This document shows, in pieces, positions 56,513 to 64,000 of a DNA stretch of 64,000 bases. The stretch comes from Molossus alvarezi (lineage: Eukaryota > Chordata > Mammalia > Chiroptera > Molossidae). Under the pieces are notes generated by a model, which did not search any database, was not told the origin of the DNA, and worked only from the letters and a program-made list of their open reading frames with translations. The stretch is taken from the NCBI GenBank assembly GCA_037176705.1, contig CM073885.1, positions 89,581,001 through 89,645,000 of the forward strand. The letters are read 5' to 3'. Every line of letters begins with the position of its first letter. The first letter of the stretch is position 1. The position numbers and the translations under genes were made by a program.

Positions 56513-56894
56513 AATGTAAGCAAATAATATAAGCATCAACTGTTTTACATACGCACAACTATAAACCTACTTTTGCCAACTCTTGTATGCAGGGTTTGGT
56601 ACTTTCGTGGTTTTAGACATCCACTGGAGGTCTTAGGATAAGTGGGAACTACTGTAAAGAGTTTTAAGCCAGGAAATGACCTGTAAATGTAGAATTTAAA
56701 AGGGTGACTCTGGGTGTTGCAAGGGCATAGAGGGAAGAGTGGAGAGAGGAATACAGATTTAATGTTATAGTGTAAAGTTGTAATGGAGTGGACCAGTAGA
56801 CTAGGTGAGAGGTGATGTCGGCAAGGCTGGAGTGGTGGTAAAGCAGTTGGTAGCAGAGCAGTTGGAGAGAAATAGATTTAAGACATATTGGGGA

Positions 56895-57162
56895 GCCCTG
56901 GCCGGTGTGGCTAAGTGGATAGAGCGTTGACCTGCACATCCAAGGGTTGTGGGTTCAATTTCCAGCCAAGGGCACATACCTGAGTTGCAGGTTCAATCCC
57001 CGCCCCAGTCTGGGCACGTGCAGGAGGTAACCAATCAATGTGTCTGTCTCACATCGATGTTTTTTTCTCTCTGCCCCCTCGCTCCCTCCTTTTCACTCTC
57101 TGAAAATCAGTGGAAAAAATTCTTCTGGTAAAGATTAACAACAACAAAAAAAAGCAAAAGAA
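56895..57162 (+). mobile_element. Ves-type SINE, type A-like variant
   Basis: GCCCTGGCCGGTGTGGCTAA head (type B-like GGTGTGGCT), type A middle and degenerate box ATTCTTCTGGTAAAGATT. Flanks AGACATATTGGGG / AGACAATATTGGGG. Confidence 0.9.
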
Positions 57163-57261
57163 AAAGACAATATTGGGGTGTAGGATAGAATAGACGGAAT
57201 ATATTGATAAGTGGATTGAGTGGGTGAAGTAATGGATGCGTGACTTGATTTTGTTGTTTCT

Positions 57262-57407
57262 TTTTTTAACAGCTTTATTGAGATATAATTCACATTTAAT
57301 AAAATTTACCCTTTTGAGTATACAGTTCACTAATTTTTACTATATTCACAGGATTGTGCAACCATTACCACTATCTAATTAAGAACATTTTCATCACCAC
57401 TTTTGAT
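57262..57407 (-). mobile_element. Old LINE-1 3'UTR fragment, antisense
   Basis: AACAGCTTTATTGAGATATA, TTCACAGGATTGTGCAACCA and ACATTTTCATCACCAC, collinear with the old LINE-1 at 11130. Confidence 0.8.
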
Positions 57408-57703
57408 ACGAGCAATTGAATATGGGATGGTGGCATTTATTGAAATGGGGCCAGAACAGGTGTGTGAATTTGGTTTTTAGGCATGTTAAGAGATGGCAAT
57501 ACTAAATAGGTAATATTAATATCAAGGTGTAAGAATGGATGGTATAACACAGAGAGTGTGTATATAGGGTAAGAGAAGGAACTCTTGACATTGGGAGAGT
57601 GGCTAGAGCAAGACAGCGAACAAAGGACACTGATAAAGGACTGGCCTTTGAGGTTAGAGTAAGTGCAGGAGAGTATGGAATTAAGGAAACATACCAAAAG
57701 AAG

Positions 57704-57948
57704 ATGCCCTGGCCTGTTTGGCTCAGCGGTAGAGTGTCAGCCCACAGACCAATGAGTTCTGGGTTTGATCCCAGCCAAGGGCACATACCTAGGTTGCGGG
57801 TCATCCCCAACTCTGGTCTGGGCCGTGCGGGAGGCATCCAGTCAATGTGTCCCTCTCACGTCGATGTTTCACTCTCTCTCCCTTTTTCTCCCTCTCTCTC
57901 TACCTAAAGATAAATAGAAAAATATCCTCGGGTGAGGATAAAAAAAGA
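57704..57948 (+). mobile_element. Ves-type SINE, type A
   Basis: GCCCTGGCCTGTTTGGCTC head and ATATCCTCGGGTGAGGATAA box. Confidence 0.93.
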
Positions 57949-58764
57949 AGAAGAAACCATTTTGAGAAGGAAACAGTTGACAGTTGACACTTTCAAATAT
58001 TGCTGAGAGGTCTAATGATAGAAAGGTTCCTTTTTATGTAACAAATAGTTCACCCACATCTTGGCCAGACAGAGAGAGGGATGCTGGGGCTAAAACCAGA
58101 GGGTAAAGGGACCTTTCAAAGCATACTCTATGAATGAAAAACAATGGGATGAGAGCAACAATGAAAGAAATCATCAAAGAAATAAAAAATTTATTAAATT
58201 TGGTAGACAGAGTTCTTCATTGGTGATTTTAGCTAGCAAGGGTTGTTGTGTTGTGTTGTGTTGGTATCAGAAACTGTATTAGAATGATTTGGAGAGTAAA
58301 TGGAAAGTAAAAACGTATTTACTCTATGCTTTTCTACTGTTTGGCAGAATTGTTGTGTAAGGTTAATGGAGGTTTTTTTGTTTAGGTTGAGAGATACTAA
58401 AGCATATTTGTTGGCTTATAGATCTCAAGGAGTAGAATTTTTGTAGTAGGGAAATGTTAAACATGAAAGCAAGTTAGAGAGTTGAATGGAATCCAGACTA
58501 CACCTGTATAATTAGCCCTTGATAGGAAGGAAGACAATTTCTTACTGGTATCTGCACAGAGAAGATGGTTTTAGACACTGATTTATAGATTGGGAGGCAG
58601 AAAGATAGGAATGGTTTTCTATTTCAATGCTATATATTCTCAGTTAAGTACGAGAAGTAATTATTCTTGAGAAAGAGAGGTTGGGAACTGTGAGAATGCG
58701 GAGGTGATAAGTACCCATGGAAAAGGGGTGTTTACTAGAGAAATAGGTTTGTAGGACAAATGCA

Positions 58765-59405
58765 CAAATGTTATTAACCACCATGTCTATCAAGTGATGA
58801 ATGGATAAATAAAATGTAGTGTATCCAGCCCGGCCAGTGTGGCTCAGTGAGAGAGTACCAGCCTATGCACCAAGAGGTCACTGGTTCAATTCCAGGTCAA
58901 GGCACATGCCCAGGTTGTGGGCCAAATCCCCAGTGGGGGGCATTCAGGCGGTGGCCAGTCGATGTTCTCTGTCATCGATGTTTCCATCTCTCTCTCCCTC
59001 TTCCTTCCCCTGTCTCTAAAATCAATAAAGAAAAAAAAAATTTTAATGTCATATATCGTATGTCCATACAGTGGAATATTATTCGACAATTAAAAAGTGA
59101 AGTACTGATACATGCCACAATATGCTAAGTGAAAGAAGCCAGCCACAAAAGGCCACTTGTATGAAATATCCTGAATAGGCAAACTTGTAGAAACAAAGTA
59201 GATTAGTGGTTGCCTAGGGCTGTGGAAAGGCAGCGAAGAAGAGTTGGATGGAAATGGATAACTAGTGATAACAGTGTCTTAAATTGGTGTGGTGATGATT
59301 GCAGAACTCTGCAAACATACTAAAAAACAACAACACTGCATTGTACACTTTAAATTGGTGAGTTGTATGGAATGGGAATTATAGCTCAATAAAGCTGTTT
59401 TTTAA
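58765..59405 (+). mobile_element. Old LINE-1 3' end, sense, split by a SINE
   Basis: CAAGTGATGAATGGATAAAT, then after the SINE ATACAGTGGAATATTATTCG, TTGCCTAGGGCTGTGG, CATTGTACACTTTAAATTGG and CTCAATAAAGCTGTTTTTT, the end of a LINE-1 3'UTR with its polyadenylation signal in sense orientation. Confidence 0.85.
58827..59042 (+). mobile_element. Ves-type SINE, type B, in LINE-1
   Basis: AGCCCGGCCAGTGTGGCTCAG head, GGCATTCAGGCGGTGGCC core and AAAATCAATAAAG tail. Confidence 0.93.
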
Positions 59406-59636
59406 AAAGTATATTTTCCTTACAAAAAATTGCAAAAATGCAAAATAGTATTGGGGGTGGGTAAAAATAACCAGTAACTTCATGACTTAGAAGACATGGC
59501 CATTGTATACACTTTGGTTTATCTTCTTATAGCAGGAATGTGTAGTCTTATACTAAATTATATGGTAGGTGATCTTTATATACTTAAACTTATTTTGACT
59601 CATTTTTGTTTGTCTGTCTTGTTTTTTTCTTCCCAG

Positions 59637-59804
59637 AGCCAAATGTTCTAGCTGGCACTTTAGTTGCTCATACAGATGCTGTCTGGGGTCTTGCTTATAG
59701 TGGCATAAAAAATCAATTACTGTCTTGTTCAGCAGATGGCACTGTTAGGTTATGGAATCCACAAGAAAAATTGCCATGTATTTGCACTTATAATGGAGAC
59801 AAGG
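59637..59804 (+). CDS. STRN3: STRN3 exon 14: WD40 repeat 3
   Basis: 168 nt after ttcttcccag, ending CAAGG|gtaagt. It encodes EPNVLAGTLVAHTDAVWGLA, YSGIKNQLLSCSADGTVRLW and NPQEKLPCICTYNGDK, about residues 572-627. AHTDAVWGLAYS and SCSADGTVRLWN form a textbook WD repeat with the D-H-S/T-W network. An 8.1 kb repeat-rich intron separates it from exon 13. The last base starts the junction codon, which here reads GGG (Gly). Confidence 0.97.
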
Positions 59805-59985
59805 GTAAGTAAATTTTGCCTCTATGAAAAAAGCTAAATTTTTTTTAAAGTTTGGAAGATAGAAAGGACAATTGATCTATTTCTTTGTTGCTCCAAGAGA
59901 TTGAAAGAATTTAAAGCTTGTGATTATCTTTTTACTTTGTCATTTTTTATAAACAAGAAAGATGCTTTTCAAGTATATCATGTAG

Positions 59986-60202
59986 TTCAGTGTTGGCTTT
60001 TTTTTTGTTTTTACCCTTTTCAGCACATGTCCTATTTAAAAAATAAAACTGTGTAACAGTGGAATAGACAAATGAGGCTACTAATAGAGACAACACAAGG
60101 CGCTCTGCCTGCTTCAGGTCACTGCCCACAGAAATCAAAGGGGTCACTGTCTCAAGCATACCCGTAAACTATGTATGAGCACAATGGTTGAGAAATCTAG
60201 TT
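59986..60202. mobile_element. Possible hAT-type element remnant
   Basis: Left CAGTGTTGGCTTTTT and right CAATGGTTGAGAAATCTAG resemble decayed CAGTG...GGTTGAGAA...CTG hAT ends. The interior (GACAACACAAGGCGCTCTGC) is unlike the surrounding intron. No clear 8 bp duplication. Confidence 0.4.
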
Positions 60203-60953
60203 GTAATAATTGAAATAGCACCCTTAACTGGGAAGTACAAACTAAGTTAAATCCATGATTTCAAATATTTTCCTGTCAAAAAGAAAGCCTTAACTAATTT
60301 ACCTGTGACATTTATTAACATTATATATATATATACTATACTTGTATTGGTCTTATTTTCCATCATTTTTAAAAGTTAATTTTAGATATCAGACCTTTTA
60401 TTTGTATTAAAAAGTATGTTTGGTTGAAAACATTTTAGATGACTAGTATGTGCTTAATTTTATTGGGTCTCTTAGATACCTGAATGATTCTAATTTTTTA
60501 TTACCCAAGGTTTTGAGGTAAAAATTTATTCAGCTATTTGTTTCTAGCTTCATCCAGGTAATTAATTGCTTGTCTCCAGATTTCACTTTGTTGTGCATTG
60601 ATCAATTGTTGCTCAGGCCACTTTAGGGGATAGTACTGCATGAGTGGATTCCAGAGTCCACAGTTTATTTTTACAGATCTGAAAATTTGACAGGTATTAG
60701 CACTTGATTAGACTTTTAGGTCTCAGACAGGTGAATAGTCTCCAAGACAGTGATGTGAGAATGCTAATTTATCATTTTGCAGTAAGAAAGGTTAACGGGC
60801 CAAAGACTTATCCAGGATTTTTTTTTCTCTTATAAATAAAAGAAAATGCATAGAAAGTAATTTTTGCACATCTGCTCTCACTTTAAGAGCCCCTAGCTTT
60901 ATTTTTCTTATAATGTTAAATAGGTTATAAAAATTCTTAAATAATTGAGAGAA

Positions 60954-61188
60954 AGTCCTGGTCAGTGTGACTCGGTTGGAGTGTCATCCCGTGCACCAGA
61001 AGGTACCATGTTTGATTTCGTTCAGGGCACATACATAGGTTGCAGATTTAATCCCCTGTCCAGCTGCGTGGGGGAGGCAGCTGATCGATGTAGCTCATAC
61101 ATTGATGTTTCGATGTTCTCTGTCTCCCTCCTGTCCACCCTCTCTACAGTCAATTAATCAGTCAATAATTTGAAAAAAATTAAAAATA
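60954..61188 (+). mobile_element. Ves-type SINE, diverged
   Basis: AGTCCTGGTCAGTGTGACTC head, GGCAGCTGATCGATGTAGC core, TCAATTAATCAGTCAATAAT tail. AAATAATTGAGAG / AAATAATTGAGGG flanks. Confidence 0.88.
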
Positions 61189-61372
61189 AAATAATTGAGG
61201 GAACTGTTACCTACCTATTATATAGCTCACCATCCTGACACAGTTGCTTTTTAAATTATTATTAACATTATTTCAAGATTATTTGAAATATTTGAATTTC
61301 TTATTTTTTTATCAGAAGAGCAGAGATTTCTAAAGTTTGTCTTTACACTGTATCTATCTGGGCTCTTTTCAG

Positions 61373-61513
61373 GGCATGGAATTCCTACATCGGTTGACTT
61401 TATAGGCTGTGACCCAGCTCATATGGTGACCTCTTTCAACACTGGTAGTACCGTAATTTATGATTTAGAAACATCACAGTCATTGGTGATGCTTTCATCA
61501 CAGATAGATTCTG
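61373..61513 (+). CDS. STRN3: STRN3 exon 15: WD40 repeat 4 (degenerate)
   Basis: 141 nt after gctcttttcag, ending TTCTG|gtaagt. It encodes (G)HGIPTSVDFIGCDPAHMVTS, FNTGSTVIYDLETSQSLVML and SSQIDS, about residues 628-673. The blade lacks the WD dipeptide (VIYDLETS), as in other striatins. The junction residue is Gly (DKGHGIP) where I recall Glu or Lys in human isoforms. SSQIDS has Ile where I recall Val. The remaining propeller exons are beyond the right edge. Confidence 0.95.
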
Positions 61514-61984
61514 GTAAGTTTTCATGAGTTTCTTTGAAACCTTAAAAAGGATTAGTACACAGTAGAGAATGATGTTTTAATTTTCACATTTTGACTATTT
61601 GAATTTAGGATGGGGAAAATAGTTTTCTTGTGTTATAGCTGAATTTATTTACATTATTTCTCTTTCGTCAAATTATGCTTAAAAGCTGGATGGTGGGTAT
61701 TGAGGACAGAGGAGTGAGTGAAGCAATGTAAAAGCAAGGGAAATGGTTTTAAATTTTTTAATAGAAATACATATGGATGTAGAGAAAATAATATAATGAG
61801 CCTGATGAACTCATCATACAGCTCCAGTAATTATGTATAAATGGCCAATGTTGTAAGTATAGGATGTGATGTGTGTTTTACAATTTATTTAAATAGGAAT
61901 CCAAGTAAGATCCTGCATTGTGATTAGTTGATAGATCTGTCAAGTCTCTTTTCATCTGTAGGTTCCCCCTCCATCTCTTATTTC

Positions 61985-62175
61985 CCTTGCATTTTTTAAT
62001 GTTTATTTTAATTCCAGTTTACCTTTAATATTCTTTTGTATTAGTTTCAGGTGTGCAGCATAGTACTTAGACAGTATGTACTTTACAGAGTAATCCCCCA
62101 GTACTTCAAGTACCTACCTGACACCATACATAGTTATTACAATATTATTGACTATGTTTCCTAAGCTGTACTTCC
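61985..62175 (-). mobile_element. Old LINE-1 3'UTR fragment, antisense
   Basis: GTATTAGTTTCAGGTGTGCA, ACTTTACAGAGTAATCCCCC and GACACCATACATAGTTATTA match the general plan of an inverted LINE-1 3'UTR. Confidence 0.65.
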
Positions 62176-62779
62176 TTGCATTTTTTAAATTGAAGAAATT
62201 GGATTGTTTGCCTAAAGAGTTTTCCACAGTCTGGATTTTGCTATTTGACAAGCTCCTCTGTTCATTTTACTTCCTGTAAATTGGTTATAGATCTAGAGGC
62301 TTATTCAAATTCAGGTTTATTGTTTTTGTCTTCATTTTAAAGCTTTTTAATGTTTTTGGAAAGATTACTTTATAGTAATTTGTGAACTTTTACCAGAAGT
62401 AAATATTGTCTGGTTGTTTATCTTTTTCTTATGTTTTCAGTTTTGATGATCATTGCCTGGGTCTGTTAATTCATTAACTGTTTAAAAATGATTTTCTAAT
62501 TCTGTCATTACTTCTCCATTTTACTTCTGTAAAAAGAAACATTTCTCATTAGTAATTTGGGTACTCTGGAGTTAGATTATAAAGGAAAGCCAAAATAAAT
62601 TATTGATATTTTTCCCTCCTTTATGTTCTAGCTTTCATAGTAATAGTAATAAGGTGTTCCTAGCATTATCCAAGGGTGACCAGAGAGTCCATTAGGTGTT
62701 GTTTGTTTGTTTTTATTATCATTATACTCTCTCTTGGATATAAATGTATTTGATGTGTTTCAATGCATTGCAGGTATCA

Positions 62780-63023
62780 TCTTTTTTTTTTTTTTTTATC
62801 CTCACCTGAGGACATTTTTGCATTTATCTTCAGATAGAGGCGGGGGGGAGGGGGGGACGGGACATTGATGTGAGAGAGACACATTGAGTGGCTGCCACCC
62901 ACACAACCCCAACCAGGGCCGGGGACAAACTGCAACCGAGGTATGTGCCCTTAGCGGGAACCGAATCCGGGACTCTCTGGTCCATGGTCCGATGCTCTAC
63001 CACTGAGCCAACCTGGCCAGGGC
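62780..63023 (-). mobile_element. Ves-type SINE, type A
   Basis: TATCCTCACCTGAGGACATT box, G-rich tract and GAGCCAACCTGGCCAGGGC. CATTGCAGGTAT lies on both sides (62766, 63024). Confidence 0.93.
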
Positions 63024-63044
63024 CATTGCAGGTATTGTCTTTTT

Positions 63045-63296
63045 ATTTTTATGTTTTTTTATCCTCACCCGAGGACATTTTTTGTTCAGGTAGAGTGGGA
63101 GGGAGAGAGAGGAACAGAGAGAGAGAGAGAGAGAAACATCGATGTGAAAGGGACACATCGAGTGGCTGCCACCCGCACGACCGACCAGGGCCGGGGACAA
63201 ACTGCAACCGAGGTACGCGCCCTTAGCGGGAACCGAACCCGGGTCTCTCGGGACCGCAGGCCGATGCTCTAACCGCTGAGCCAAACCGGCCAGGCC
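63045..63296 (-). mobile_element. Ves-type SINE, type A, close to consensus
   Basis: TATCCTCACCCGAGGACATT box, (GA)n and GAGCCAAACCGGCCAGGC. TGCAGGTATTGTCTTTTT / TGCAGGTATTATCTTTAT flank it. It is among the least diverged copies here. Confidence 0.94.
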
Positions 63297-64000
63297 TGCA
63301 GGTATTATCTTTATTGCTACTCAGATTGTTTCATCTTTGGCCAGTGGGAATTTAATAAAGTTGGCTCCTGAGTCCTTTAGACTTGACCTGGTAGTCGTTG
63401 ATAGTTTTACTTGTTGTTATGATAAGATGTTTCAGGTTCATCTTGTTCATTTGTGCCCCAGATCTGAAATCAGCCATTTCTCTAAGGAGCCATGGTTTCT
63501 CTTAGAGGAAAAAGGCATTCAGAGACAACAATCTAGGTAGTAGGCTATTGGGTTTGTCCTTACAGATTTCATGGCTCTTCAGTTGGTCATTGGTTTAGGC
63601 TTTTTCAGTGGTCAGAGCTACAAATACATTTGAAAAAAAGAAAAATGTTGATAAATTCATGCAAATACTTCTCATTCAAATTCAGATTTATCTCATTGAT
63701 TTCTATGTCTTTACCTCATTTTAACCATACCAAAACTCTTTGTTCTCAGCAAAATCATTATAATCTCTCATTTTATTTATCCCACAGTACACATACAGTC
63801 ATCTCAGAATAATAATACCAAAATAACCACCAATAGTTTGATTACTGAAAATGTTTTGTGCTCAGAGTATATTCCACTAGGGATGGGCAGTCTATTACTG
63901 TGCTTTCAGGTCACTTGAAGTAGTTCATTTATTTGTGTTTATACCACCAATTGGATATATAGTTAAGTTCGTTTGTTTAATTTTACTTTTGAATTTTTGT

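Larger units (their letters stand above)
54410..56654 (+). mobile_element. Tigger-type (Tc/mariner, pogo branch) DNA transposon, heavily interrupted
   Basis: The left end TAGTAATCCCTCTTTATCAG and right end GATAAGTGGGAACTACTG are inverted copies of a Tigger terminus, each flanked by TA (54408-54409, 56655-56656). Inside are Tigger-like TGAATCATCCCTTTGTCCAG and GTTATCAGGTCAGCTGTC. The start of the transposase frame is at ATGGCCTCAAAGTGCAAAAG (54728) and is broken by stops. Later insertions are SINEs at 54796, 55302 and 56306, a retroposon at 55139 and a small DNA element at 55348. Much of the transposase is missing. Confidence 0.85.
54199..58200. repeat. Ancient repeat split by a Tigger transposon and SINEs
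   Basis: Pieces at 54199-54315, 56657-56890, 57163-57250, 57410-57700 and 57950-58070 follow the order of one old repeat: ATAAATGCTATGAAGATACA, then GTTTTAAGCCAGGAAATGAC, GTGACTCTGGGTG, TTTTTAGGCATGTTAAGAGA and CAAATATTGCTGAGAGGTCT. The pieces are collinear once the insertions are removed. Family not named. Confidence 0.5.
51506..59636 (+). other. STRN3: STRN3 intron 13
   Basis: 8.1 kb and the most SINE-dense part of the window: about 14 copies between 51868 and 59042. It also carries a Tigger transposon with nested insertions (54410-56654), pieces of an ancient repeat on both sides of it, and LINE-1 fragments at 51536, 57262 and 58765. About 58200-58760 and 59410-59636 show nothing recognised. 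Confidence 0.87.
59805..61372 (+). other. STRN3: STRN3 intron 14
   Basis: 1.6 kb. It contains a possible hAT-type remnant (about 59986-60202), an (AT)n run near 60325 and one diverged SINE (60954-61188). Confidence 0.87.
1..64000 (+). other. STRN3: STRN3 gene, internal part (exons 2-15)
   Basis: Thirteen exons on the + strand, each bounded by AG and GT, have matching phases and join into one open frame of about 535 codons. The product is striatin-3 (SG2NA), a B'''-type regulatory subunit of protein phosphatase 2A and scaffold of STRIPAK complexes (with MOB4, STRIP1/2, CCM3 and GCKIII kinases). STRN3 is preferred over STRN and STRN4 because of the linker sequences FNFLENADDSDEEEEND and KGKKGVK and the exon 10 stretch PITFPSGGGKSFIMGSDD, which match my memory of STRN3. 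The initiator exon and about three 3' exons (last WD40 repeats) lie outside the window, so the gene is partial at both ends. Exon numbers follow the human gene from memory. Confidence 0.96.
61514..64000 (+). other. STRN3: STRN3 intron 15, 5' part
   Basis: 2.5 kb to the window edge. It contains an old antisense LINE-1 piece (about 61985-62175) and two adjacent type A SINEs (62780-63296). 63313-64000 holds nothing I recognise; no further exon was seen. Confidence 0.85.

Noticed and set aside
3236..61513. Assignment to STRN or STRN4 rather than STRN3
   Set aside because: The linker (FNFLENADDSDEEEEND), exon 8 (DKDDLSPATEVWDVDQGL) and PITFPSGGGKSFIMGSDD match STRN3 as remembered; STRN has TFPPSSGKSFIMGADE-type sequence there.
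1..64000. CRISPR array, operon, phage or bacterial features
   Set aside because: The window is a vertebrate intron-exon gene; the repeats are dispersed SINEs without regular spacers.

Overview
The window is mammalian, and almost certainly bat (Chiroptera), nuclear DNA. It holds the middle of one gene, STRN3 (striatin-3, SG2NA), read on the + strand. The gene call rests on 13 exons with matched splice phases whose translations join into striatin-3 from the coiled coil to the fourth WD40 unit. The bat call rests on more than 50 copies of tRNA-derived SINEs of the Ves type. The first coding exon and roughly the last three lie outside the window. About 1.6 kb (535 codons) is coding and the rest is intron. 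I see no second host gene, no functional RNA gene and no CpG-rich promoter.

Layout. 1-3235: end of intron 1. 3236-3810: exons 2-3 (coiled coil). 9342-10671: exons 4-5 (calmodulin-binding region). 19394-21470: exons 6-7 (acidic linker). 21471-36314: intron 7, which carries a nearly full-length antisense LINE-1 (about 25070-33140) with its own later SINE insertions. 36315-36425: cassette exon 8 of the long (alpha) isoform. 36426-49198: a 12.8 kb intron in which I could not find the expected second alpha-specific exon. 49199-51505: exons 10-13 (start of the WD40 propeller) in a 4.4 kb SINE-free zone. 51506-59636: SINE-dense intron 13, which includes a Tigger DNA transposon with four levels of nesting. 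59637-61513: exons 14-15 (WD units 3-4). 61514-64000: start of intron 15.

Repeats. Two Ves SINE types are interleaved. Type A (about 230-280 bp) has a head like GGCCGGTTTGGCTCAGCGG and a 3' box like CCTCGGGTGAGG. Type B (about 190-230 bp) has a head like CCGGTGTGGCTCAGTGG, a CATGCAGGAGG core and an AAATCAATAAA-type tail. Many have exact 12-19 bp target-site duplications (TSDs). Several antisense LINE-1 3' fragments, older LINE-1 pieces in both orientations, one MIR, one hAT-type element and one short Tc/mariner-type element are also present.

The protein is a regulatory B''' subunit of PP2A and the scaffold of STRIPAK complexes. Exons 2-3 give the PP2A-binding coiled coil, exons 4-5 the calmodulin-binding helix, exons 6-8 a charged linker altered by splicing, and exons 10-15 the first WD40 blades. 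No unknown biological system is evident. The points most worth checking are the unseen alpha-specific exon, a perfect snap-back pair of SINE tails, the nested transposons, a possible processed-gene fragment inside the LINE-1, and the tandem-monomer LINE-1 promoter upstream of exon 8. Comparisons with human STRN3 are from memory, not from an alignment.
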